From positions 81,588 to 145,587 of the forward strand of contig NZ_JAAMRE010000010.1 of NCBI RefSeq assembly GCF_013522705.1: a stretch of 64,000 bases of DNA, given 5' to 3'. Position numbers and translations under genes: made by a program. The notes beneath the pieces were generated by a model, which saw only the letters and a list, made by a program, of their open reading frames with translations, was not told where the DNA came from and made no database searches. Below are positions 25,793-34,158 of the stretch, piece after piece (positions within the stretch are counted from its first letter, which is position 1; the number at the start of each line of letters is the position of its first letter). The DNA is from Pseudomonas lurida (GTDB lineage Bacteria > Pseudomonadota > Gammaproteobacteria > Pseudomonadales > Pseudomonadaceae).

Positions 25793-27220
25793 GTGACCTC
25801 CATTTTCTGGTACGACTATGAAACGACCGGCATCAACCCGCGCAGCGATCGCCCTCTTCAGGTAGCCGGCATTCGTACCGATCTCGAACTCAACGAAATC
25901 GGCACCCCGGTCAACCTCTACTGCCAGCCTGCCGACGATATCCTGCCTCACCCCGCCGCCTGTGCGATTACCGGCATCACCCCGGCGACCCTGGCCGAAA
26001 AAGGCCTGGCCGAAGCTGATTTCATGACGCGCGTGCATGCCGAGCTGGCGGCCCCTGGCACGTGCGGCGCCGGCTACAACACGCTGCGATTCGATGACGA
26101 AATGACGCGCTACAGTTTGTATCGCAATTTTTTTGACCCGTACGCCCGAGAGTGGCAAGGCGGCAACAGCCGTTGGGACCTGATTGATGTGGTACGCACC
26201 GCTTACGCGCTGCGCCCGCAGGGTATCCAGTGGCCGCAGCAGGACGGGCGCGTCACGCTCAAGCTGGAACGCCTGACAGCGGCCAATGGTATCGACCATG
26301 GCCAGGCCCACGATGCATTGTCCGATGTGCGCGCGACGATTGCCCTGGCCCGGTTGGTTCGCGAGAAACAGCCCAAGCTCTACGAGTGGCTGTTTCAACT
26401 GCGCAGCAAACAGCGGGTAATGGACCAGGTGCGCCTGCTGCAACCCATGGTGCATATCTCCGGGCGTTTTTCCGCCGAACGCCATTACCTGGGCGTTGTA
26501 CTGCCGCTGGCCTGGCACCCGCGCAACCGCAATGCGCTGATTGTCTGCGACCTTGGGCTGGACCCGCAGGGCTTGCTTGACACAGATGCCGAGACCTTGC
26601 GCCGGCGCCTCTATACACGCCGCGATGACTTGGCTGACGGGGAGCTGGCGGTGCCGCTCAAGCTGGTGCATATCAACCGCTGCCCGGTGGTTGCGCCCTT
26701 GAACGTGCTGAGGGCCGAAGACCGTGAGCGCCTGCATTTGGACATGGCGCTGTTGCAGGCGCGGGCGCTGCGGCTAACTGACGCACAGCAAGTGTGGCGC
26801 GATAAGTTAGCCATCATTTATGCCGAGGAAGATTTTGCAGCGAGTGCGGACCCCGAACAGCAGCTCTATGACGGCTTTATCGGCGACCGTGATAGACGCT
26901 TGTGCGAACAAGTCCGCCTGGCGGAACCTGCGCAATTAGCACGCCAGCAGTGGCCTTTTGATGATGAACGTTTACCTGAACTATTGTTTCGCTACCGTGC
27001 ACGTAACTTCCCCGATACGTTGAACAGCGAGGAGCTACAACGCTGGAAACTTTTCTGTCAGCAACGTTTGTCGGACCCTCAATGGGGTGCACCGAATACC
27101 TTCGAATCATTTAAGCAGGCCCGGCAGGAATTAACGCTTAGTGCGACACCGTTTCAGCTGCAGGTACTGGCACACTGGCAGGACTATGTTGACGCTTTAG
27201 CGACGCGTATGACCCTGTAA
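25793..27220 (+). CDS. sbcB: Exodeoxyribonuclease I
   Basis: The 475-residue protein degrades single-stranded DNA 3' to 5' and acts in mismatch repair and recombination. The DEDD exonuclease domain shows Asp8 and Glu10 (WYDYETTG), a mid-motif NTLRFDDEMTRYSLY and HDALSDVRATI, followed by the SH3-like and helical C-terminal domains. The start codon is GTG at 25793; AGGAA lies upstream. It is convergent with mvaT, an arrangement conserved in Pseudomonas. Codons toward the 3' end are less GC-biased than in the neighbours. Confidence 0.95.
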   Translation: MTSIFWYDYETTGINPRSDRPLQVAGIRTDLELNEIGTPVNLYCQPADDILPHPAACAITGITPATLAEKGLAEADFMTRVHAELAAPGTCGAGYNTLRFDDEMTRYSLYRNFFDPYAREWQGGNSRWDLIDVVRTAYALRPQGIQWPQQDGRVTLKLERLTAANGIDHGQAHDALSDVRATIALARLVREKQPKLYEWLFQLRSKQRVMDQVRLLQPMVHISGRFSAERHYLGVVLPLAWHPRNRNALIVCDLGLDPQGLLDTDAETLRRRLYTRRDDLADGELAVPLKLVHINRCPVVAPLNVLRAEDRERLHLDMALLQARALRLTDAQQVWRDKLAIIYAEEDFAASADPEQQLYDGFIGDRDRRLCEQVRLAEPAQLARQQWPFDDERLPELLFRYRARNFPDTLNSEELQRWKLFCQQRLSDPQWGAPNTFESFKQARQELTLSATPFQLQVLAHWQDYVDALATRMTL

Positions 27221-27246
27221 TCGAATATTCAGAATAGAGCGAGCAA

Positions 27247-27276
27247 TAAAAAACGCCAGCAAGCTGGCGTTTTTAA
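27247..27276. terminator. Bidirectional terminator between sbcB and mvaT
   Basis: The perfect stem AACGCCAGC / GCTGGCGTT (27252-27260 with 27263-27271) is flanked by AAAAA and TTTT. Confidence 0.88.
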
Positions 27277-27309
27277 TGTGTCGCGTATCAGGCGCGGGCC
27301 TGGTCAAGC

Positions 27310-27684
27310 TCAGCCCAGCAGGGTCGACCAGCTTTCAACCACATCGCCGCCCCACTTGGCTTTCCACTCTTTCAGGGTTTTGTGATTGCCACCTTTGGTT
27401 TCAATCACTTCGCCGTTGTGCGGGTTCTTGTACTGCTTGACCTTGCGAGCACGCTTGGTGCCGGTAGTTTTCACAGCGCCGCGAGGTGCTTTAACTTTCG
27501 ACTCTGGATCCAGAAGCGCGATGATGTCACGCAGGGACTTGGAGTACTCACCCATCAGGGTGCGCAATTTGCCTTCGAATTCCAGCTCGGTTTTCAGCTT
27601 GTCGTCTTGCGACAGATTCTTCAAACGGGCTTGCAGCTCTTTGATAGCTTCTTCGGTGGCACGGTATTCGTTGATCAGGGACAT
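27310..27684 (-). CDS. mvaT: MvaT, H-NS-family xenogeneic silencer
   Basis: The 124-residue protein has the MvaT layout: N-terminal coiled-coil oligomerisation helix (SLINEYRATEEAIKELQARL), a second dimer interface, a basic linker (KTTGTKRARKVKQYKNP) and the C-terminal AT-rich-DNA-binding region with GGNHKTLKEWKAKWG. It binds AT-rich DNA and silences acquired genes and virulence or biofilm functions. ATG 27684 is preceded by AAGGTAG. The upstream region is markedly AT-richer than the rest of the window, suiting autoregulation. Convergent with sbcB as in other pseudomonads, which favours MvaT over its paralogue. Confidence 0.93.
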   Translation of the reverse strand: MSLINEYRATEEAIKELQARLKNLSQDDKLKTELEFEGKLRTLMGEYSKSLRDIIALLDPESKVKAPRGAVKTTGTKRARKVKQYKNPHNGEVIETKGGNHKTLKEWKAKWGGDVVESWSTLLG

Positions 27685-28032
27685 GTGGACTACCTTATGT
27701 AGAGCGCTGATTGACAGGGATAGTGGCCCAATAATAGTCAGGCGGTTTGCCCAAGTAAACATTTAAGAATGCAATTATGTGAATTACGTTGAATGTTTTT
27801 AGAAAAGCGCCGCAAACGAGTTAATTACAACGACGTAGCGAGAAACATCATCTGCGTGAATTTTATCGAGACGCCTGCGATAAAACCTCTGATTGATATA
27901 AGCAGGTAAAACCTTAGGCTCCTAGGGGGCAAGGCCGGGGCCGGCGAGCGGAATAAGCGTTAACGAATACTGCAGTTTTGCTGCGCAATCGCTAGAATGG
28001 CGGCCTTTGCGAAGTTCTGGAGTTCCCCCCTA
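27685..28032. promoter_or_regulatory. AT-rich divergent control region between mvaT and purU
   Basis: This 348-bp gap is clearly AT-rich around 27760-27900. It should contain both promoters. The mvaT-side candidate is listed separately. On the purU side a TAGAAT box at 27993-27998 could be a -10, but a matching -35 is weak. I see no open frame worth calling. Confidence 0.6.
27731..27759 (-). promoter_or_regulatory. Candidate sigma-70 promoter of mvaT
   Basis: On the minus strand TTTACT (27754-27759) and TATTAT (27731-27736) are separated by 17 nt, about 50 bp before the mvaT ATG. Confidence 0.45.
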
Positions 28033-28881
28033 ATGCGCACTTTTCGGCTGGTGATTGCTTGCCCGGACCGGGTCGGCATCGTTGCCAAAGTCAGTAACTT
28101 TCTGGCCTCCCACAATGGTTGGATCACCGAGGCGAGCCATCACTCGGACAACCTCAGCGGTTGGTTCTTCATGCGTCACGAAATCCGTGCCGATACGCTG
28201 CCCTTTGGTCTTGAGGCGTTCCGCGAGGCGTTTGCGCCGATCGCTGAAGAGTTCTCCATGACCTGGCAGATCACCGATACCGAGCAGAAAAAACGCGTGG
28301 TATTGATGGCCAGCCGCGAGTCCCACTGCCTGGCGGACCTGCTGCACCGCTGGCACAGCGATGAACTGGACTGCGAAATTGCCTGTGTGATTTCCAACCA
28401 TGACGACCTGCGCAGCATGGTCGAGTGGCATGGCATTCCTTACTACCATGTGCCGGTCAATCCGCAGGACAAGGAGCCGGCATTCGCCGAGGTGTCGCGC
28501 CTGGTCAAGCACCATGAGGCCGACGTGGTCGTCCTGGCGCGCTACATGCAGATCCTGCCACCGGAGCTGTGCCGCGAGTACGCCGGCAAAGTCATCAATA
28601 TTCACCACAGCTTCCTGCCGTCGTTTGTCGGTGCCAAGCCTTACCACCAGGCTTCCCTGCGTGGCGTGAAGTTGATTGGCGCAACGTGTCACTACGTCAC
28701 CGAGGAATTGGACGCCGGTCCGATCATCGAGCAGGACGTGGTTCGCGTCAGCCATAGCGACAGCATTGAAGACATGGTGCGTTTCGGCCGTGATGTGGAA
28801 AAGATGGTGCTGGCGCGTGGCCTGCGTTACCACCTGGAAGACCGCGTCCTGGTGCACGGCAACAAAACGGTTGTGTTCTGA
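28033..28881 (+). CDS. purU: Formyltetrahydrofolate deformylase
   Basis: The 282-residue protein hydrolyses 10-formyl-THF to formate and THF, balancing one-carbon pools and feeding purine synthesis. An N-terminal ACT-type regulatory domain (FRLVIACPDRVGIVAKVSNFL) is joined to the formyltransferase-fold domain with the catalytic NIHHSFLPSFVGAKPYHQA segment and a later HYVTEELDAGPII. ATG 28033 aligns with the family start; an ATG 36 nt upstream is part of the leader. Sits beside mvaT, as in P. aeruginosa. Confidence 0.95.
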   Translation: MRTFRLVIACPDRVGIVAKVSNFLASHNGWITEASHHSDNLSGWFFMRHEIRADTLPFGLEAFREAFAPIAEEFSMTWQITDTEQKKRVVLMASRESHCLADLLHRWHSDELDCEIACVISNHDDLRSMVEWHGIPYYHVPVNPQDKEPAFAEVSRLVKHHEADVVVLARYMQILPPELCREYAGKVINIHHSFLPSFVGAKPYHQASLRGVKLIGATCHYVTEELDAGPIIEQDVVRVSHSDSIEDMVRFGRDVEKMVLARGLRYHLEDRVLVHGNKTVVF

Positions 28882-28892
28882 TCCAAGCCCGA

Positions 28893-28927
28893 GGGCCCGT
28901 GGTGGTAATCGCCATGGGCCCTTTCTC
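28893..28927 (+). terminator. Terminator of purU
   Basis: The stem GGGCCCGTGG / CCATGGGCCC (28893-28902 with 28912-28921) is followed by TTTCTC. Confidence 0.6.
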
Positions 28928-28952
28928 ACCTGTCTGCCATGGAGCATCGAGC

Positions 28953-29138
28953 ATGAGCGACCCACTGGAAAAAGCCACGTCCAAGGCGCCCGCTACTGTG
29001 GGCGAGGGGTGTCTGAGTCGCTATGACCCGGATGCGCTGGACGCCGAGGATGGTACTGACTTTCCGGGCGCGGCCCGGTTGTGGGAACAGTTGCAGGCAC
29101 CGGACGCGCCGCCGGCGCCTTCTGAAAAAGACGCTTGA
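28953..29138 (+). CDS. Small hypothetical protein (61 aa)
   Basis: The 61-residue acidic protein begins MSDPLEKATSKAPATV and ends APPAPSEKDA, with a GGAGC motif 9 nt before ATG 28953. The charged, proline-rich sequence has no motif I recognise. It lies just after the purU terminator and runs 146 nt into the 3' end of the convergent membrane-protein gene. Either this gene is real and the membrane-protein tail is shorter or unconstrained, or the reverse. Codon-position conservation would decide. Confidence 0.5.
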   Translation: MSDPLEKATSKAPATVGEGCLSRYDPDALDAEDGTDFPGAARLWEQLQAPDAPPAPSEKDA

Positions 29139-30102
29139 GCAGCGGCTTGCCGACCATGAGCAAAAACACCGGCCCACCGGCCACCAGATAGAAGTAATAG
29201 GTCACCGCGCGCCAGATCAGAATCGCCGCTGCAGCGGTAGATTTGCCCACCATTGGCGCCAGCAATGCCGCTGACGTCAGTTCCGCGGCGCCCGCCCCGC
29301 CCGGCAACAGGCTGAATTGCCCCGCCGTGAGCGAGAGCATCTGGATCAAAAAACTCCAGGCCCAACGCACATCCCCACCCAACCCGCGCAATGCCAGGTA
29401 GAGCACGCTGTAGCGTAGGAGCCAATGCAGACTTGTCAGCGCAAACACGCCGATCAGAGTCAGCCAGGGCAATTTCAGCGTGTCGGAAAATGCCGCGATA
29501 AAATGCAGCAATCGGCGTGCCCAACGTCGGCGAGTGCTGGCACTGACGCGCAGGTACTTGAGCAATCGTCCCGTCAGGCGTATCACCCGGCGGTGCGAAC
29601 GCACCAGCAACAGGCCACTGCATAACCCGCCCAGCATCGTCGCCGCGCTCAACCCCAACAGCCATTCCAGGCGCGGATTGAGTGTGTGAAACACAGCCCA
29701 CACGGCGATCCCCGTCAGGGCGCACAGAAAGAACAACAGGTCACTCAACTGATCCATGGCAAATACCGCACTGCCATGAGCCGGACGTATACCGTTGCGT
29801 GCCAGCAGGGCCATCAGGGTAAGCGGGCCGCCGCTGCCGGCAGGCGTGGCGCACAGCGCAAACTCGGTGGACATCACCACGCCGAGACTGCCCAGGCGAC
29901 TGAGCCGGCTCCTGTGCTCGCCCAGCAACAGGCGCAGACGCAGGCTGTTGATGATCCAGCATGCAATGATCATGGCAAGCATCAGCCACAAGAGCAGGGG
30001 TGGGAATTGCAGCAGGCGTGTGGCGGTCTCGCTGCCGCCGAGCCATACCGGAATCGCCAGGGCGACCAGCAATGCCAGCAGCATCCAGAGCAGGCGGCTC
30101 AT
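28993..30102 (-). CDS. UPF0104/LPG-synthase-type integral membrane protein
   Basis: The 369-residue protein has about eight membrane helices of the type shared by the flippase domain of lysylphosphatidylglycerol synthases (WIINSLRLRLLLGEH, then STEFALCATPAGSGGPLTLM, then LLPGGAGAAELTSAALLAPM). Such proteins may translocate or modify lipids. It is the last gene of an operon with a deacetylase-like protein (4-nt overlap) and a glycosyltransferase. The last 45 residues are rich in P, R and H, overlap a convergent small ORF and look unlike a conserved domain, so the true functional end may be earlier than the stop. Confidence 0.82.
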   Translation of the reverse strand: MSRLLWMLLALLVALAIPVWLGGSETATRLLQFPPLLLWLMLAMIIACWIINSLRLRLLLGEHRSRLSRLGSLGVVMSTEFALCATPAGSGGPLTLMALLARNGIRPAHGSAVFAMDQLSDLLFFLCALTGIAVWAVFHTLNPRLEWLLGLSAATMLGGLCSGLLLVRSHRRVIRLTGRLLKYLRVSASTRRRWARRLLHFIAAFSDTLKLPWLTLIGVFALTSLHWLLRYSVLYLALRGLGGDVRWAWSFLIQMLSLTAGQFSLLPGGAGAAELTSAALLAPMVGKSTAAAAILIWRAVTYYFYLVAGGPVFLLMVGKPLLKRLFQKAPAARPVPATVPTTGPRPESQYHPRRPAHPGHSDSDTPRPQ

Positions 30103-30842
30103 GCCTGCGACGCCAGCCAGGCCATTTTAGTCATTGGCGTACGGCCGGCCTCCAACAGGCGCCGCAGGGTTTGCAGCCAATAGTGGCGGGAGAATTCATG
30201 GCGCATATCCACCGGGTGCAGCCCCAGGCGAATGACCGGGGCGGTTCGCCACTGCCGTTCGCGCCGATCGCTGAGGACTTTGGACACGCCGCGACGCCAG
30301 GGGCTGCGGGCGCTCCAGACCAGGCCCGGGGCATCCACAGCGGTGAAGTCGGGAAGCCGGTAAAGATGCTGCGGGTCGCTGGTGTAGGAGAGCGGCAGTT
30401 GGCGCAAGGCATCCCGGGTGCCTTGGCTCATCAGCCAGGCCGGGGCGACAAAACCGTGCAACGGCCAGTCATTGCGCCGGAATACCTCGACACCCTGGTG
30501 CAAGCGTTGCAGTGCCTGGTCCTGGGACAGTTGGTAGAACTCGCCCTCATGGGTGTAGAGGCGGCGCATAAACCAATCTTTGGGCGTGCGCGGCGCGGGT
30601 TGGTCATCGCTGTGGTAGTAGCCGTGCAGTACCAGTTCATCGCCACATGTCACGCGGATGTCGAGCAAACGACGAAACTCAGCGTGATCGCCGAAAGCGC
30701 CGCCATGATGGAAGTCCGGCACTACCAGCCATGTGATGGGGACGCCGCCCAAGGCGTCCACCGCTTCGACAAAAGGGCGGTAGTCGACCCAGGTTTGTGG
30801 GGCCACATCGTGCAATACCAGCACTACCGAGCGCTCAGCCAT
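30099..30842 (-). CDS. Polysaccharide deacetylase-like (DUF2334) protein
   Basis: The 247-residue protein starts MAERSVVLVLHDVAPQTWVD, giving the metal-site motif HD at residues 11-12, then LVLHGYYHSDD (second motif HxxxH) and FVAPAWLMSQ. This is the DUF2334 branch of the NodB/carbohydrate esterase 4 fold. It would remove acyl groups from a glycan or glycolipid in the cytoplasm or at the membrane; no signal peptide is visible. ATG 30842 overlaps the glycosyltransferase stop by 8 nt. Middle gene of a three-gene operon. Confidence 0.83.
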   Translation of the reverse strand: MAERSVVLVLHDVAPQTWVDYRPFVEAVDALGGVPITWLVVPDFHHGGAFGDHAEFRRLLDIRVTCGDELVLHGYYHSDDQPAPRTPKDWFMRRLYTHEGEFYQLSQDQALQRLHQGVEVFRRNDWPLHGFVAPAWLMSQGTRDALRQLPLSYTSDPQHLYRLPDFTAVDAPGLVWSARSPWRRGVSKVLSDRRERQWRTAPVIRLGLHPVDMRHEFSRHYWLQTLRRLLEAGRTPMTKMAWLASQA

Positions 30843-31956
30843 GGGCAAGCATCGGGCTGTGGGTGCCGAGCACCGCGTGGTAATGCCCGAGCAGGCTGTC
30901 GACCACTGTGTCCCAGGCGTAATGCTGTTCAACATGGCGCCGGGCCTGTGCGCCAAGGCGAACAGGGTCACGGTCGAACAACGTACGCACCGCTTCGGCC
31001 ATCGCCCTCGGATCGTTGGGCGTGCACAGCTGGCCGCATTGCTCGTGCACTATTTCCGTGAAGGCACCGGCGGCCACGGCAACGACCGGTATGGCGCAGG
31101 CCATGGCTTCAAGGATGACCAGCCCGAAGGTCTCCTGGTCGCCGCCATGCAGCAGGGCATCGGCACTGGCCATCAGGCGCGCCACCTGCGCGGCGGGCTG
31201 GAAACCATCGACCACGGTGACGTTGTCCGGCACGTTGGCGGGCATGCCGGAGCCCACCAGCAGCAGGTGATAGCGCTCGCCCAGGCGCTTCATGCATTTA
31301 AGCAGCACCGGCAGGTTTTTTTCCTTGGAGCCGCGGCCGGCGAAGATCAGCAGCCGCGTGTCTTGGTCGATCCCCAGTTCAGCGCGAAGCCCGGGGTCGC
31401 GTGCGTCCGGGTTGAACGTGTGCAAATCCACGCCCAGCGGCTGGACGAAGACGTTCTTTACCCCAAGCCCGGTAAGCTTATCGGCCATCACCTGGCTGGG
31501 TGCCAGGACCCGATCAAAATTCCCATAGAGTTTGCTGACATAGGCTTCAACGTTCGGCGTAAACCACGGGCCCATGCGGTTGCTCACCAACAGCGGTAGG
31601 TCGGAATGATAAAAGCCGATGACGGGCACATCCAGCGAGCGCCTGGCATCCAGCGCGGCCCAGGCGGTCAGGTAAGGGTCGCCTACCTCGATCAGATCAG
31701 GCTGTAAATCGTGCAGGACATTTCGCCATGGTGCCAGCCGCAGTGGGAACCGATAACCCTTGCCAAAGGGCAGGGCGGGTGCAGGCACCTTGTACACCCC
31801 GTCCTGTTCGCTCAAGTGCGCGCCGGGAATCAACAGGCTGTGGCGAATGCCGGGCTTGAGCGCCAGGCGCCGGTGTTTCGCATCCAGGTAAGTGCGTACG
31901 CCGCCACTGGCCGGGGCGTAGAACATGGTTATGTCAGCGATATGCACGATGAACAT
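30835..31956 (-). CDS. GT4-family glycosyltransferase
   Basis: The 373-residue protein has a GT-B fold. The N-terminal acceptor domain begins MFIVHIADITMFYAPASGGV; the C-terminal nucleotide-sugar domain contains FAGRGSKEKNLPVLL and the E-x7-E motif (GDQETFGLVILEAMACAIPV). It resembles glycolipid mannosyl- or glucosyltransferases. ATG 31956 is preceded at very short spacing by AAGGAGG; a TTG at 31995 is an alternative start. First gene of the operon with the deacetylase and the UPF0104 protein, which suggests a lipid-linked sugar product. Donor and acceptor are not predictable here. Confidence 0.87.
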   Translation of the reverse strand: MFIVHIADITMFYAPASGGVRTYLDAKHRRLALKPGIRHSLLIPGAHLSEQDGVYKVPAPALPFGKGYRFPLRLAPWRNVLHDLQPDLIEVGDPYLTAWAALDARRSLDVPVIGFYHSDLPLLVSNRMGPWFTPNVEAYVSKLYGNFDRVLAPSQVMADKLTGLGVKNVFVQPLGVDLHTFNPDARDPGLRAELGIDQDTRLLIFAGRGSKEKNLPVLLKCMKRLGERYHLLLVGSGMPANVPDNVTVVDGFQPAAQVARLMASADALLHGGDQETFGLVILEAMACAIPVVAVAAGAFTEIVHEQCGQLCTPNDPRAMAEAVRTLFDRDPVRLGAQARRHVEQHYAWDTVVDSLLGHYHAVLGTHSPMLAHG

Positions 31957-32078
31957 TCCTCCTTCCAAGCTCTCCTTTACGTGGACCTTAGGCAAGGATA
32001 GATGTTCGGTCGGGATGCGAGTGCGCTGTGCGAGTGGAGGGGCGCGGGCCGGCCGGCCCCCCTACGCGCTGTGTTCTG

Positions 32079-33968
32079 TCAGATGCGGAAGCTGCCCACC
32101 AGTTGCTTCAGGCGTGCGGCCTGTTGCTCCAGGTCGGCGCAGGCGCGCAGTGTCGACTGCAGGTTCTCTACGCCTTCCTGGTTGAGGGTGTTGATCTCGG
32201 TGATGTCCATGTTGATCGACTCCACCACCGAGGTCTGTTCCTCGGTAGCGGTGGCGACCGATTGGTTCATGCCGTCGATCTCGCCGATACGCTGGGTCAC
32301 GCTGTTGAGGCGCTCGCCGGCCAGGTTGGCGATTTCGACGCTGTCATGGCTGTGGCGCTGGCTCTCGCTCATGGTGCTTACCGAGTCGCGCGCGCCAACC
32401 TGCAGTTCTTCGATCATGGTCTGCACCTGCTGCGCCGACTCCTGGGTGCGGTGGGCCAGGTTGCGCACTTCGTCGGCCACCACTGCAAACCCGCGCCCGG
32501 CCTCGCCGGCACGGGCCGCTTCGATAGCCGCGTTGAGCGCCAGCAGGTTGGTCTGCTGGGAAATACTGGTGATCACTTCCAGAATCTGGCCAATATTCAC
32601 GGTTTTGCTGTTAAGTGCCTCGATATTGCTGCTCGATGCGCTGATCATCTTGGAAAGATCGGTCATGGCCTTGATATTGCGTTCCACCACCTGCTGCCCG
32701 TCCTCGGCCAACTGTCGCGCGTCGCTGGCTTGATTGGATGCCTGCGCCGCGTTACGGGCGATTTCCTGTGCCGCGGCGCCCAGTTGATTGATCGCGGCGG
32801 CCACGCTGTTGGTGCGATTGGCTTGTTCGTCGGAATTGACCATCGACGAGTTGGAGGCGCTGACAACCCGCAGCGCCACTTCATTGACGTGTTCGGTCGC
32901 CGAGGACACTTCGCGAATGGATGTGTGAATCCGCTCCACGAAGCGGTTGAAGGCGTTACCGAGGGTGCCGAACTCATCGTGGTTTTGAATGGTCAGGCGG
33001 CGCGTCAGGTCGCCCTCGCCGTCGGCGATGTCCTGCATCGCACGGGTCATCAGGTGCAGCGGTTGCAGCAGCACGCGGATCAGCATGCCCAGCAGGGCGA
33101 TAATGATGACCACCGCAATGATCGTGGCGATTACCGCAGAGGTGCGGAATTCGCTGAGCATGGCGAAAGATTTGTCTTTATCTACCGAAATACCCAAGTA
33201 CCAATTCACCGACGGCAAGCCTTTGATAGGGGTGAAGGTGACGATATTGTCTTTGCCGTTGGCTTGAACTTCGCTGAAATCGCCGCTGATCTTCGGTGTG
33301 TTTTTCGGATACACATCGGCCAGGGTCTTCATTACCAGGGTTTTGTCCGGGTGCACCAACACCTTACCGTCGGCGCTGACCAGGAAGGCATAGCCCATGC
33401 CGCCGAAGTCCAGCGCGCCGATGGTATCCACCAGGGTTTGCAGGCTCAGGTCGCCGCCGACCACGCCGATGCTTTGGCTGCCCTTGCTGCTGGGGGTGGC
33501 GATGGAAATGATCAATTGCCCGGTGGCCGCGTCGATATAAGGCTCGGTCAGGGTTGAACCGTTGCTGCTTTGCGCGCCCTTGTACCAGGGGCGCACACGC
33601 GGGTCGAAGCCCTCCGGCATCTTGGTGTCGGGGCGGATGGTGAACGCGCCCTGGCTGTCGCCCACGTAGGTGGCCATGAAAGATGACGTCAGCGTTTTTT
33701 GTTCCAGCAGGCTGGCGACCACAGTCGGTTGCGGATTGATCGCGATGTTCTGGGCGGCGTTTTCTACCAGGGCAATGCGGCCGGACAGCCAGGTTTGAAT
33801 ATTGCCGGCGGTGACATCGCCCATTTCATGCAGGTAGTTATTCAGATCGTCGCGAATGGCGTTGCGCTGCAAATAGTCGTTATACAGCGTGAATAACGCA
33901 AAGGCGGCGATGACGATAAGGGAGGCTGCAAGCAGGATTTTGTGGCTGAAACGCAGATTTTTATTCAT
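32079..33968 (-). CDS. Amino-acid chemoreceptor (PctA/PctB-type methyl-accepting chemotaxis protein)
   Basis: The 629-residue protein has a first membrane helix ([18 protein letters not shown]), a periplasmic double-Cache domain, a second helix (residues 278-300), HAMP, and a long signalling coiled coil with the conserved hairpin [20 protein letters not shown]. The ligand pocket keeps Arg126, Trp128, Tyr129, Asp146 and Asp173, the amino-acid-binding residues described for PctA, with Phe121 in place of tyrosine. It therefore likely senses amino acids. The length is identical to PctA/PctB of P. aeruginosa. Monocistronic, divergent from the DUF853 ATPase gene. Confidence 0.9.
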   Translation of the reverse strand: MNKNLRFSHKILLAASLIVIAAFALFTLYNDYLQRNAIRDDLNNYLHEMGDVTAGNIQTWLSGRIALVENAAQNIAINPQPTVVASLLEQKTLTSSFMATYVGDSQGAFTIRPDTKMPEGFDPRVRPWYKGAQSSNGSTLTEPYIDAATGQLIISIATPSSKGSQSIGVVGGDLSLQTLVDTIGALDFGGMGYAFLVSADGKVLVHPDKTLVMKTLADVYPKNTPKISGDFSEVQANGKDNIVTFTPIKGLPSVNWYLGISVDKDKSFAMLSEFRTSAVIATIIAVVIIIALLGMLIRVLLQPLHLMTRAMQDIADGEGDLTRRLTIQNHDEFGTLGNAFNRFVERIHTSIREVSSATEHVNEVALRVVSASNSSMVNSDEQANRTNSVAAAINQLGAAAQEIARNAAQASNQASDARQLAEDGQQVVERNIKAMTDLSKMISASSSNIEALNSKTVNIGQILEVITSISQQTNLLALNAAIEAARAGEAGRGFAVVADEVRNLAHRTQESAQQVQTMIEELQVGARDSVSTMSESQRHSHDSVEIANLAGERLNSVTQRIGEIDGMNQSVATATEEQTSVVESINMDITEINTLNQEGVENLQSTLRACADLEQQAARLKQLVGSFRI

Positions 33969-34158
33969 GGCTTGTAGGGTCCGCTAAGGTCTTAATATCC
34001 AAAGCGCGTCCTTGTAGGATGCGCGAAATGACAGTGCGAAAAAAGGTGTGCTATTTGTAGTCGCAGTTCCGTGGTCCCTGTGGGAACTATCTGACCTATT
34101 TTTCGACTTTATGGGTCTCACTCTGTCTGTATCGACCTTGGCGCATTAAAGATTAACC

